Positions 10,642 to 21,060 of a stretch of 31,639 bases of DNA are shown here, piece after piece. A program made the position numbers and the translations under genes. The DNA is taken from positions 16,665-48,303 of the forward strand of contig JBBBWG010028078.1 in assembly GCA_037176905.1 (NCBI GenBank), read 5' to 3'. Numbering within the stretch: position 1 is the stretch's first letter; each line of letters begins with the position of its first letter. The DNA is from Azolla pinnata. Lineage: Eukaryota > Streptophyta > Polypodiopsida > Salviniales > Salviniaceae. The notes below the pieces were generated by a model. The model saw only the letters and a program-made list of their open reading frames with translations. It was not told the origin of the DNA and searched no databases.

Positions 10642-12009
10642 ATAGATTGACGCCGGTGTATTTTTGTTTCTTTCACATTGAGAAAGTAACCTGGATGTAG
10701 ATGCAGTGTATTCACTGCATATGGAAAACCAGAAAAACCAGAAAATGGTGGCGCTGAAGCGACGGAATACAATGTAAAACGACTGAGGAAGACTGAAGAG
10801 ATCATACAGAGTGAGCTGGGCTATAGGTCACAGATTTCTATGGCTGGTAAAATGGGTTTGTATGTATGCAACAGCTCTATTTCTTTTGTTTTTCATATCC
10901 AGCTACTGCTTATTACCCCCCTGATTCATTTTTCTCGGCAGTCTTTTTGTACTCTTGAGCGTGCTAATCGCGGAGCTTTTCTGAACAGTAAGAAACCGAG
11001 ATCGATTTGAGGTGAGAAGAGATTTTTTTTTTGGGCAAAAAGGATTTCCTTCTTTTGGGACAGGCTGAAATAAGAAGAAAAAAATACACCAATACATTCA
11101 TTCATGGTGTGGCACAGAACACACTGTTGGGATTGTTAAATGTGAGGAAGTCTGATATATATTTGTTGCTTCCTTTTACAGTCGTAAATCTCGTTGTCCG
11201 AGTCCGTGAAATCTGTTGTCGAGTCTGTGATTGAAACCCTGAATCCTAAACCCTGAAACCCAAATGATGAAAGTTTAAGTTGCTTGCCAAAGAACTCTAT
11301 TCTTCTTCTTCTTCTTCTTCTTCTGTTGGAAGCTAGCAATCCTGAGTTTCACGTACATAAAATCTTTCAAGTTTCCCTTTCTCCTTAGAGATCCCTATGG
11401 CAACAAACTAGTATTAGAGCAACATCCTTAGGGTTTACTGAAGAGAAGTAAACACTGGCTTCACAAGAGAAGCTCATGATATGTGGATCAAATGTGTATG
11501 CTCCTAAAAGAAAGCCTTAGTTGAAAGTGCTCTTGAACTCGTACCGTTTTCCTCGCTTTGATCATAAAAAACTTCTCCAAGCTGTTTCTGGCACTGCATG
11601 ATCTGGGTAATGTAAGCATGAGAGCAAGAAGTTTAGGGTTTATGGGAACAGCAACTGCTTGTTTTGAAGACATCAGATTCAGATTAAAACAGTGCCATTG
11701 ATGGGAACCTTTGCTGAGAAACAAAGCGCGTGCATCACAAACTTGTGGAACTGGTGAAGAAGACTTGTGAAAGAGAAACCTGCAGTCTGCAGAGATTGTC
11801 TTTTCAAATTGCTGATGTGATATGGCCAATAATCTTTTGTGAATTGCGGAGTAATCGGTCACAAGTGATGCCTTCTTTTAAATAATCGGTTAGGTGATAA
11901 ATCAGAGAATCGAATTACAGATTAACTCTATCCCTTGCATTGGATTTCAAGTAAGATTATTAATGGTGTTTTAGGTGAGATTGTATTCACTATTAGATGT
12001 GCTTATTTC

Positions 12010-12600
12010 AAGAATAGTGTTATTGGCCTAAACCGAACCATAAAAATGGTGATTTTTAAAAGCTGGTGCTAAGTTATTGGCCTTACTGACCCTAAACCTT
12101 AAACCCTAAAAATAAGTGGGTGTCAAATAAGTGGCCTGATTGATGCCAAATCTTAAACCCTAAAACCTAAACTCTAAAACCCTAAAAATAGTGATTTTAA
12201 AAACTCGTGGGTGTCATCACACAAGATTGTCGGCTTGATTGAACCTAAACCTTAAACCCTAAACACTGAAACCCTAATGGCTTGATTCAGCCTAAACACT
12301 AAAACCCTAATGGTTTGATTGACCCTAAACCTTAAACCCTAAACACTAAAACCCCAATGGTTTGATTGGCCCTAAACCCTAAACCCTAATGGCTTGATTG
12401 ACCCTAAACCTTAAACCCTAAACACTAAAACCCTTATGGCTTCATTGACCCTAAACCTTAAACCCTAAAATGGTGATTTTTAAAAACTCGGGGGTCTCAA
12501 ATCGTGATCTCAAAAGATTGTCGGGTGTCAAGAATATTGTTATTGGCCTGGCTGACGCTAAACCCTAATCCCTAAACCCTAAACCCTAAATCCTTTTCAT
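12010..12600. repeat. Interstitial telomere-like array with composite units
   Basis: Dozens of CCCTAAA, CCTTAAA and CACTAAA motifs are organised into composite units. Each is anchored by TGGCTTGATTGA or TGGTTTGATTGA followed by CCCTAAACCTTAAACCC, repeating at alternating intervals near 33 and 47 bp between about 12278 and 12445. The block is bracketed by near-identical AGAATANTGTTATTGGCCT segments at 12011 and 12531. GTGATTTTTAAAA boxes recur around 12050, 12190 and 12470. Confidence 0.8.
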
Positions 12601-13372
12601 ACCAAGGCTTCTTTTCCTCGATTTGAACATGTGTATGTAGGTCTCGTTGGCCCTCTTTGCATGGGCAATTAAGCAAAGAAACCGATCATGAAAACTAGTT
12701 TTCCCCCCATGTTCTTTGTATTGAGCGCCTTCCTTTCTTTTGCTCTAGAGACACGGCTGTTAAAACGCTCAATTCGATCAAAGGATGGAAGGTTTGCTCC
12801 ATATATATCTATATACATCTTTCAAAACCCTAAATCTCAAAACCCTAAAAACTTGCGAAACAAAGCCACATGTCAAGCATGAATCCTTTCAAACAGCCCA
12901 TGCATCATGCATTATGTCTTTTGCAGATTGGATTTCCTCTCCTGTTATGATCCCCCTTTCATGGTGGATGATCTGATTTGCAGCGCTCTTATTTCCTTCC
13001 CAGAATTGAAATGGCGTGGCTCTGCAAGCACAGTGAAAGCATTTGTAGAGAAGAAAACGCAAGTTACAAAGACTGTCAGAAAGGGATCGCTCTTATTTAA
13101 AAAATCTCGAGCTCAGAGACTGACAAACGCATAGCTCTGATGTACAATCACACTTCTTTCAAAACTAAAATGATAGAGAGATTGATGTGATTGATACCTA
13201 GATATAGTACAAATGTTCTCTTGTAGATGAGCAAAAGGCAAGCGTTTCAACCAAAGGTGTGATATGACACGAAACTCTCTTGATCACATTACAAGCAAAA
13301 GCCATGTGACCTACATGTATGTAAACTCTGAGAAGAAGTATTGAAGCAAAGAGATTGTCATTTCATTACCTA

Positions 13373-13401
13373 TACACACACACACACACACCCACACACA
13401 C
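13373..13401. repeat. (CA)n microsatellite
   Basis: About 14 CA dinucleotides in two runs, separated by one extra C, after TATA. It is a simple slippage repeat with no gene association. Confidence 0.9.
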
Positions 13402-14591
13402 AATCCCCGTCAAAGATTTCATGAAGGGATGGTTGAACTTACCTCACTCTTGCTGCAGGCATGAAGCATCGGTAGCATCGTAATCGATGTGGGATTTTCA
13501 ATCTTAACCCAATATAGTAGGCCTTCCAAGATTTGAAATGCATTCCGCAGCCCGTGTTAAATAAAAACTCCAAACAGTTGGTTAAGCCCACCTGGTTAAG
13601 CAGTTGCAATAGCTGTGCAAATTGTCCTCCAAAAAGGTACTAGATCAAACAAACTCAACAGCTCAAGGTAAATTAACACTGACAAGAGTAAGGCTAATAA
13701 TTGTGCATCCTAGAATTAGTAGGAAACCAGTTTGGAGACTATTGATGGAGCCAATTTACCATCAGAAAACATCAGTGATAATATAGCTAAAGCATGCTTC
13801 ATTCTTTTTTTAGGAGGATTATTAACAGATTGGGTCAAGGCTTGGGCAGATACAGTAAGTAGAGTAATGGCTTGCTCTGTGTAAGCCATTACAGAACAAA
13901 ACCAGCTAACTAAGTACAACGCCTCCAAGGTCCAAAATTACCTTTGATTGCTTCAAACCCATGTTGATATAATCGTCTCTTGAAGAACACAAATACCCTC
14001 CTGCACGACAATGCACAACACGAGTCCAAAAACAGCTGTTCATAAGCATCCAAACCTTATTTTATTGATTTCAGAAATATTTTTATCCTGTTCTCTCTTC
14101 TGCTGTTCTTTTATTTTCTCTGTATGTACACTGCTCACGAGGGGAGAGGTAATACAACACATTTTGTGGAAAAATATCAATGTCGAATCTTTCAAGTAAA
14201 ATGCCAGACAATGTCGAATCCTTCCACCAGGTCGTATCCCTCCAGTCTGCGAAGCCTGTAATACTGAATAAATATGGTAAATTTCTATATAACCTTTTCC
14301 TTGCGAAATTGTGCGGATCTCAGTCTCTTAACTTCCCATCATTATGGAAGCATCAGGAGAATCCATCAGGTGAAAAAACACAAACACGAAACAGAATCGA
14401 ACTGATTTGCAAGATTTCTCATGCAAAATACTTGGATAATATCTTAATTCTTTCCTCTTCATCTTTTTCTCAATGATCCTCATCGGTATGTGCACCATCG
14501 AAAAACAACAAGATAAGACATAGGGGGTTATTGAAAGCCCCACTAAAATCATCAATTGAACCAATTTTCCTCTATCCATGTAGATACTGTT

Positions 14592-16892
14592 CTACGCCAC
14601 GAGTTGATCCAAGTGCATACTGTCGATCCATAAACCTAACACGGGATGTTCAGAAGGATCCCTTTGAACTCTACGATCTCCATCACCAGGATAGGACGTG
14701 CAGTCTTCACCAGCATTGGCCTTTCCATCTCCAGAGTAACCTTCAGCATTTCTTCCATTCTCACTGGTAGGGTGAAAGCCTGCATGCTCAACAACATTGT
14801 TTGTCTTTCCATCCCTATGATAGTAGGTTGTTATTTCAGCATTCACCTCGGATAGACTACTGTTTATGTGCGACCGAGTACCCAAAAGTTCTACCTCTTC
14901 GCTCTCTTCAGCCTCGAGAGAGACAGACTTCCTTAATTTTGACAGATCTCCCCCTTGAACCGTCCATTCAGGTTCACCACTAGAGGATCCCCAATCTGGC
15001 CAAGATGAAGAATCTACACTTCCTAATTCATGGAAACTATAGCTTTTACCCATCTGCTGGTGTGCATAAGAAGAGAAACGAGGTGCTGTTCCACGCAACG
15101 ACCCGTCACTTCCTTGTTGATTCTCTCCAATGTACTGGAGACTTGCGGCAGATGATGGATACAGCATGGAAGAACCTGAAAGGGACGGATCTTGTCGCTG
15201 ATTCTCTAGCTGAATTTGCAATTGTATTTGGGCATCCTGTATTTCACCTTGATACTGGGCTTGGCTATGTAAGCTCTTGTGAAGGTGTTGAATGGGGCTT
15301 TCAACATAAGACCCCCTTCCAGGAGAGATCCTTTCAGAGGCAAACACATCTTCAAGGTTAGCAGGTGGAACTGAAAACCCTAGATTTCGATACTTGTTAC
15401 CTCGAGCAGAAGACCCGCATGGGGATGCCATGGCACCAGCATTCAATCGAGGAATAACAGGAGATGGAAGGGATGAGAAGTCGAGGGAAGAGGATGAACC
15501 TGAGTAATTCTCATTGAAGTCTAGCACGTGTTCCAGATCATCAATGGACAGATCTCGAGCACATAAGGCAGCCCTCAACCTGCTTGAGACAAGAGGAAGG
15601 TACAGAGTTGGCACATTATTCGTCGATTGGGACCAAGCATTCGGATGCGGATGCATGGATGGTGATGAAGGAGACAATGGAGGAGTAGCGATATTCCCGT
15701 TATGATGCTGGTGTAAAGCATTTGAAGACAAACCAGGGCTCATCATCAAAACTGATGGAGGAGAGGCAGGGGGCACTGATGCCATCTCCAAGGGAGAGGT
15801 AATCCTTGGTGATGGCAGAGCGGAGCCAGTGGAGACATACAGTGGACGAAGCTCTTCATTCGTGTGGGCAAAGAAGCATACCCGCCTAGTACATTCAATG
15901 CCGTCTTTGCACAGGCGAGTCCTGTACTGCGCTGGATGTAACCAGCATTCAAACACACCATGGGCATATTCACACACATCTCCCCTCCGGCAAGCACCTT
16001 TGCGGAAGTCAGGACATGGCACACAGCTATAGTGATATCTTCTTGGATCCCTCCTACGGGCATTTTCACCAGGATGAACAAAAGGGCATTCGGTCCAATC
16101 ATGTGAATATGCCCGAGAGCATGGACGCACCTTGAAAGAGAACATCCTGAACTCATCTGATGTGTACATGCTATTCTTTATATCCGGAATCGAAGGATCA
16201 ACCGGATACTCCTTGGGCTTCTCAGAGGGCTCTGTGGACGATGATGCCTCATTGACTGCTATGCCTTCCACCCTACCCAAAATATCACTGGTATGACAGA
16301 GGCGTGTCACCTCTGAATTTGACAAGCCTCTACTTGTTGCCTCAACGCATGCGTCTTCCAACGACGATTTCACAGCTTGCAGCATTCTCTCCAGCTCTGT
16401 CTTCAGGAGAGATTGCTTCGAAAACAAGGCAATCACATCGGACGGACGTCGGCCTTGGGAATCGACCACACTCAAATCTGCACCATTTTCGAGCAACAGA
16501 GACACGGCCCTTGCTACTGACACTGAACCACCGCTAGCCGCACAATGCAAAGCCGTGCTTCCATCAGTCTCTGATCTCTCATTCACATCCAGACCATTCG
16601 AAGCATATGATTTCAAGATGTATGCTAAGACATCGATGCTTCCATATAGCGATGCTACCATCATTGGAGTCCTCTGCTGCATTCTCATCTGAGATGTCCC
16701 ATACTGTCTGCAATACCAACTTCCCATTTCATTCAGCTTCCAAGACGCAGAATCTTCCAGAGCACGCCGGAATCCCTCTAAATCATTGCTAGATGCCAGT
16801 TCTAGCAGAGAAGTGGGACTTACAACTGCATCCCTAATTGAGGTTTCCAGAGGAGTGGAATTTACACTTGCGTCCTTATTTGAGGTTTCCAT
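14592..16892 (-). CDS. Ankyrin plus arginine-rich tandem CCCH zinc-finger protein (OXS2/TZF7-type)
   Basis: A 766-aa single-exon coding region of the plant RR-TZF family, whose members bind nucleic acid, shuttle between nucleus and cytoplasm and act in stress and hormone responses. Ankyrin-like repeats lie at about 74-150 ([19 protein letters not shown], then [12 protein letters not shown]). The RR/TZF core is about 257-343: C-X5-H-X4-C-X3-H, then C-X7-C-X5-C-X3-H, 16 residues, and C-X5-C-X4-C-X3-H, all ligands intact. A leucine-rich stretch near 437-459 ([20 protein letters not shown]) could be an export signal. The remainder is Ser/Pro/Gln-rich; [15 protein letters not shown] near 629-643 resembles the conserved C-terminal region of long members. 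Length slightly exceeds OXS2 (about 716 aa) and clearly exceeds the shorter SZF1/SZF2 type. The paralogue is uncertain, so no symbol is given. Start: first Met of the frame, 43 nt after a likely 5'UTR splice acceptor. Confidence 0.95.
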   Translation of the reverse strand: METSNKDASVNSTPLETSIRDAVVSPTSLLELASSNDLEGFRRALEDSASWKLNEMGSWYCRQYGTSQMRMQQRTPMMVASLYGSIDVLAYILKSYASNGLDVNERSETDGSTALHCAASGGSVSVARAVSLLLENGADLSVVDSQGRRPSDVIALFSKQSLLKTELERMLQAVKSSLEDACVEATSRGLSNSEVTRLCHTSDILGRVEGIAVNEASSSTEPSEKPKEYPVDPSIPDIKNSMYTSDEFRMFSFKVRPCSRAYSHDWTECPFVHPGENARRRDPRRYHYSCVPCPDFRKGACRRGDVCEYAHGVFECWLHPAQYRTRLCKDGIECTRRVCFFAHTNEELRPLYVSTGSALPSPRITSPLEMASVPPASPPSVLMMSPGLSSNALHQHHNGNIATPPLSPSSPSMHPHPNAWSQSTNNVPTLYLPLVSSRLRAALCARDLSIDDLEHVLDFNENYSGSSSSLDFSSLPSPVIPRLNAGAMASPCGSSARGNKYRNLGFSVPPANLEDVFASERISPGRGSYVESPIQHLHKSLHSQAQYQGEIQDAQIQLQIQLENQRQDPSLSGSSMLYPSSAASLQYIGENQQGSDGSLRGTAPRFSSYAHQQMGKSYSFHELGSVDSSSWPDWGSSSGEPEWTVQGGDLSKLRKSVSLEAEESEEVELLGTRSHINSSLSEVNAEITTYYHRDGKTNNVVEHAGFHPTSENGRNAEGYSGDGKANAGEDCTSYPGDGDRRVQRDPSEHPVLGLWIDSMHLDQLVA

Positions 16893-16935
16893 AATCGTCC
16901 AGCCAATGTATGGACAAAACTCGGATGAACAAAGT

Positions 16936-18115
16936 CTGGAAAGAAAAACAAAGTTCCTAAATCGAAGGAAGTGCGCAAATAACTAGCTCCAAAAATCATA
17001 GAACCAATTAATCTACTTATTTTCCATTTTCCTGCATATAAGAACGAATTGCAAAAACATGTGGTTCAACAGTGGTCAACAGAACATGAACAATCATTAT
17101 TAAACTTTCTTTGGGGTAGCAGCGAATATTCAACAATGCAGATCAATGCTGAATCAAACAAGCATCGGCAAATAATTGATCAAAAACTATCCTTTTCAAT
17201 TGAATTAAAGAATGAAAATCTTTTCATTTTTTCAGGCCAAAGCAAATGTTTGATTTCCACGTACAAAGACAACCCTCAATCCATGCTTTTTCACATTTAA
17301 ATTTGTTGATTTAAACAATTTGAGCTATTTATTTAGGAAATCCGAATCCAATCCTGAATCTTCGATTCCCATGTCCGTTGCTAAACAAAACAGATTCGAG
17401 GATGGACAATTGACAACAAAGGAGAGCAGAAGAATGTTGAAAGAAGGTGAATTTGGAGGTTTTATATGCAATCACAGACCTACGCAAATGCATATTTACA
17501 TGTATAGATGGATGATTTCCGTTTTTTGGCTGAGGCTTGTGAGGTATGCATGAAGGTTGAAAAGGATATTTTTCCTACAGAGGAAGCGGAATACAAAAGT
17601 AATGGAGCGTTCCGTCCATCTCCCTTGCAATCGAAATTACATAGAAGGCAAGAAAAGAGATGGCATCGTGCTTTATAATCGCCATCAAATGGTTTAATTT
17701 TTACATGAAAATTTACATTATTACCACCGCGATTCCCTCTAATCTTACACACAGTAACCCAGAGGAGCCAGTCAAGAATTTATGGATGCATCAAGGTTTA
17801 TAGAAATCTGCGAGTAAACCATACAATCATCTTTTCTCGGCTTTCCACGACCTGATCAGAAGATAAAGCGAAAGGCTAGAAAGTGGGAAAGGAAAAATGT
17901 GGAACGAATTTCCAAAGCAAAGATCAAGGAAAGGTCAGATTTTTCTTCCATGAGACGAAACATAAAATCAAAACATGAAGGCGGATTATGGAAAGCTAAC
18001 ACCCTACGAGGAAGAGTATAATTAGACATAAATTGAGAGAAGGATTCTAGCAGATCAAAACAAGGGATTACCGTAAGAGTAACTGCATAAATATAGGAAA
18101 AGAAACAAAGCTAAC
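16936..18115 (-). other. Probable 5'UTR intron of the CCCH gene
   Basis: On the minus strand TCACAG|GTTAGC at 18116/18115 is a good donor, and TTTTTCTTTCCAG at 16936 is a strong acceptor with a pyrimidine tract. The 42-nt leader left between the acceptor and ATG 16892 has no ATG. An alternative donor CTTACAG|GTTTAC lies near 18470. Leader introns are common in this family, but only transcript data could confirm this one. Confidence 0.55.
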
Positions 18116-18439
18116 CTGTGATTCGAGGAAGCCCGTTTAAGGGAAGGATCAAAACGAGAAGGAATGGCAGAGAGCTGAATTGCTCTCCCTCATCCAAGCT
18201 GCACGAGCGAAGATAATAGTGGAAGTGATGACGACGACGATGATGAAGACGACGCTGAACAACTCCTTGCTATGCGAATCTTTTTGTGCAGAAGTTCGAA
18301 CTGCAGAAAGACGCCGGAGAATTGAACACGCGAAACATTCTTCCGGACAAAGAAGAGGAAGGTAATGGAAGAAACCGAGTTCTTCTTCAGGAAACTTAGG
18401 AAGAAACGGAAAACGTAACCGGAAACATCTAATTGGCAC

Positions 18440-18570
18440 ATAGAGAGAGAGAGAGAGAGAGAGATTGTAAACCTGTAAGCGATGGAGGAATGAAACAAGG
18501 GAGAAAGCGGGATTCCGGCAAGGATACGAAGCGGACAAGAATGAATGAATGAACGAATGAACGAATGGAG
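18440..18570. repeat. GA and GAAT microsatellites in CCCH leader/promoter
   Basis: An AG run of about 11 units (18442-18464; CT on the gene's strand) is followed at 18541-18567 by GAATGAAT/GAAC tetramers. Pyrimidine-rich CT tracts just upstream of transcripts are typical of plant core promoters, so this may mark the 5' end of the CCCH transcript. Confidence 0.6.
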
Positions 18571-18708
18571 AAATGATCTCGGATGGCTTCCCTCGCGGCG
18601 CCCGTTCACGTCTGTACAGCGATGGCTATGGCGAAGCATCAAAAGAAAAGCAGCAGAAGAAGCAGCAGGAAGAGGGAAGGAAACGGAGGCCTTTCCCAGA
18701 GGAGCAGA

Positions 18709-18733
18709 AGTGTGTGTGTGTGTGTGTGTGTGT
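18709..18733. repeat. (GT)n microsatellite
   Basis: About 12 uninterrupted GT dinucleotides followed by GGGG. Simple repeat, no coding meaning. Confidence 0.9.
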
Positions 18734-18858
18734 GGGGAGAGGATCGAGAGCGATGGCGAAAGAAACAAGGGAAATGGAAGGAGGACGATGGTATTTACAT
18801 GTGTATAAGAAAGATGCAGGTATGTGCGTATATAGAAACAAGAGAGTGTACGTGTGCG

Positions 18859-19103
18859 GCGATGGCGATGGCGATGGCGAGGAAGAAGAAGAAGAAGAAG
18901 AAGAAGAAGACGACGAACACTTCGCTGCTTCTTTCGTTCTGTTCTTCGTCTTCTTCAATGGCGATGGCGATGCCGAGGAAGAAGAAGAAGAAGAACAGAA
19001 AGAAAGAAGAAGAAGAAGAAGAAGAAGAAGAAGACGAACACTTCGCTGCTGCTTTCTTTCTGTTCTTCTTCTTCTTCGATGGCGATGGCGATGGCGATGG
19101 CGA
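18859..19103. repeat. 121-bp tandem repeat of GATGGC, GAA and TTC blocks
   Basis: Each unit is (GATGGC)n, then (GAA)n, then GACGAACACTTCGCTGCT, then a TTC-rich block. GACGAACA recurs at 18912 and 19033, a period of 121 bp, and a third GATGGC block begins at 19079 and disappears into the gap. Long frames here encode only Glu/Arg/Lys or Met-Ala runs and extend through Ns, so they are not genes. Each unit has its own inverted repeat (18903-18918 with 18941-18956; 19024-19039 with 19062-19077; 15 of 16 pairs each). Confidence 0.85.
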
Positions 19104-19203
19104 NNNNNNNNNNNNNNNNNNNNNNNNNNNNNNNNNNNNNNNNNNNNNNNNNNNNNNNNNNNNNNNNNNNNNNNNNNNNNNNNNNNNNNNNNNNNNNNNN
19201 NNN
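19104..19203. other. Assembly gap (100 N)
   Basis: Exactly 100 unknown bases, a conventional placeholder for a gap of unknown size. The left edge is inside a GATGGC/GAA unit and the right edge inside (TTA)n/(GTT)n repeat. The two sides share no sequence, so the true spacing and even adjacency are uncertain. Confidence 0.98.
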
Positions 19204-19585
19204 TTATTATAATTGTTGCCGTTGTTGTTGTTGTTGTTATTGTTATTATTATTATTATTCTCTTTAATTACTATGGTATTCTTATTGTTTCTTCTTAATA
19301 CGATTATTATTATTATTATTATTACTATTATTATTATTATTCTCTTTAATTATTATGGTATTCCTAATGTTTCTTCTTAATACGATTATTATTATTATTA
19401 CTATTACTATTATTATTATTATTCTCTTTAATTATTATGGTATTCCTATTGTTCGTCTTAATACGATTATTATTATTATTATTGCTATTATTATTGTTGT
19501 TCTTATTATTACTGTTATTATCACTATTACTATTATTTTGACTATTATTATTATAATTATTATTTTTGTTGTTGTTGTTGTTGTT
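19204..19585. repeat. (TTA)n array with an 82-bp higher-order unit
   Basis: Mostly TTA/ATT/GTT triplets. An anchor beginning CTCTTTAATTA and continuing through ATGGTATTC to CTTAATACGATTATT recurs at 19260, 19342 and 19424, exactly 82 bp apart, so whole segments including their triplet runs were copied. The rest decays into ATT, GTT and ACT triplets to about 19585. Confidence 0.9.
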
Positions 19586-19599
19586 GGCAATATTAACGA

Positions 19600-19995
19600 T
19601 TTTTTTGGTTCATTTATATTTTTTGTTTTTTTTTCGTGGTCAGAGTTTGTTTTCCGCGCAATATTATAGTTTTTCTTTTTTTTTAAAAACCGGGAAAAAA
19701 CAAAACGACCCCAAAAAAAAAAAAAGGAAAACCGAGATAAAAAAAACAAATGTTCTCCTTTTTCTTTTTTGGGTCTGTTTTTTTGTTTTTTTCTTTTTTC
19801 CGATTTTGTTTTTCTTTTTTCCCCATTTTGTTTTTCCTTTTTTTATTTTCCTGGAAAAAACAAAAAAAAAAAGGATCGATCGCATGGCCAATGTCCGCGT
19901 GCCCATTTGAACAATCACAAAACAAAAACTCTTCTTCTTCTGTTTCTTCTTCTTCTTCTTCTTCTGTTTCTTCTTCTTCTGTTTCTTCTTCACTC
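19600..19995. repeat. Poly-T/poly-A and (CTT)n low-complexity block
   Basis: Long T runs, then A runs (about 19684-19755), then T runs again, ending in an A run near 19857-19871, with short GGGAAAA or CCTGG interruptions. A (CTT)n stretch with CTGTTT interruptions fills 19929-19992. Alternating T and A runs form many imperfect inverted repeats. No gene; translations are Phe/Lys runs. Confidence 0.85.
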
Positions 19996-20059
19996 TTCTT
20001 TCAGTTCTTTTTCCAGAGAGATTTGTTCTTTCATTTCGCTATGATCCCAGTCGAACGTA

Positions 20060-20113
20060 ACATTCGCGAGCTTCTGGTTTTTTCGCACAATTCGCAAAAC
20101 CGTTTGCGAATGT
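20060..20113. repeat. 54-bp unit with 8-bp inverted ends (copy 1)
   Basis: Starts ACATTCGC and ends GCGAATGT, a perfect 8-bp inverted terminal pair. The interior has GAGCTTCTGG and an imperfect CGCAAAACCGTTTGCG core. Related units lie at 20711-20774 and 20869-20932. Confidence 0.7.
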
Positions 20114-20619
20114 CCATTTACGCGCGATTCTCTTACTGCCTTCCTTTTTTCCTCTGAACAGACTCGTACGTTTCCGGGGGAAACTACCGAAAGAACGCCT
20201 GACAAAATCGCAAATTACGTTCGAACGCCGGCCGAAAAACTGGGAATTACGATTCGGCGCCGAGTTTTAAAAATCGATGTGCAACTAATTGATTCACGCC
20301 AATCTCATTAATTGTGAGTTCCATTAACATCAACCGAGCCGATTGATTAGCGCTCGATTACTCGATTGACACCAAATCAACGTGTTAATCCATTAATTAG
20401 GTTCTAAAATTACTTGACTTTTGCTAAGCAAATACTAGAAGGGAATCGAACACGATCAACTGGCGGGAAGCAATTAGGAACAAAATCATACTGGCCGGAT
20501 TGATTGGGTGTCAAGTTTTAGTGGGAAGCTAAGATTAGGCATTAATTTGTAATTTCTGATTTCAGTAGACATTAAAATGTAGTTTGTGATTCTGTTATGC
20601 GTTTTTTGGTAATTCTCCC

Positions 20620-21060
20620 TACTTTTGAGCCCTTTTTCTGCACAAAAATTGATTTGTATTTCCTAAATTTTAAGTACTTCTCTAAATCTACCATTCTTCC
20701 GATACTTCTAAGATTCGTAGGCTTCTGGTTTTGGCAAATCACATGGTTGTAAGTTTGCAAACGTTTGCGAATGTTATGTGTGTGTTTTGCAAAAAAAATT
20801 ATTTTTATTTCCTAAATTTAAAAATTTTCATTAAGTCTTCCATTCTTCTAGCATGAAACATACTTTTCACATTCGCAAGCTTCTGGTTCTTGCAAAACAC
20901 ACGATTGTAAGTTTGCAAACGTTTGCGAATGTTAGGTGTTTTTTTTTTTTCTTTTTTTCACCAAAAAAATCATACTTTTAAAACTTTTTCTGCAGAAAAT
21001 TTGATTTCTAGTTCTTAAATTTTAAGTACTTTATTAAATCTACCACTGAAACATACTTTT
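20620..21060. repeat. 158-bp tandem repeat carrying inverted-end units
   Basis: GCTTCTGGTT occurs at 20721 and 20879 (period 158). The intervening parts also repeat: TTTCTGCA, TTTCCTAAATTT, TTAAGTACTT and TCTACCATTCTTC recur with drift, and a partial third unit runs to about 21060 without the TTCTGG core. Each full core (20711-20774, 20869-20932) contains the perfect palindrome GCAAACGTTTGC and ends GCGAATGT; the second begins with matching ACATTCGC. Confidence 0.8.

Larger units (their letters stand above)
10642..14591. other. Intergenic region between convergent genes
   Basis: TypA (+) ends at 10641 and the CCCH gene (-) ends at 14592, so both 3'UTRs lie here. No further gene is recognised. 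The frame at 11488-11862 (-, 124 codons) has no familiar motif. Repeats present are a CTT run (11297-11320), telomere-like DNA (about 12050-12600 and 12823-12852) and a CA repeat (13373-13401). Reversed AATAAA motifs near 14062 and 14112 are candidate polyadenylation signals for the minus-strand gene but lie about 480-530 nt past its stop. Confidence 0.6.

Noticed and set aside
11488-11862. 124-codon open frame (-) in the intergenic region
   Set aside because: Mixed composition, no recognisable domain, no splice or promoter context; likely chance.
15746-16156. 136-codon frame (-) inside the CCCH gene
   Set aside because: It is an alternate-frame shadow of the zinc-finger coding region, whose own frame preserves every Cys/His ligand.
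18190-18768. 192-codon open frame (-)
   Set aside because: Ser/Leu/Phe runs arise from CT and TTC microsatellites in the inferred CCCH leader and promoter; no homology signal.
18573-19298. Long open frames (+) of 137-241 codons
   Set aside because: They are made of GAA/GAG, GATGGC and GT repeats and run through the 100 Ns; no protein family.
19660-19871. Possible terminator or structured RNA from alternating T and A runs
   Set aside because: Homopolymer complementarity is trivial here and gives no specific fold; low-complexity DNA explains it.
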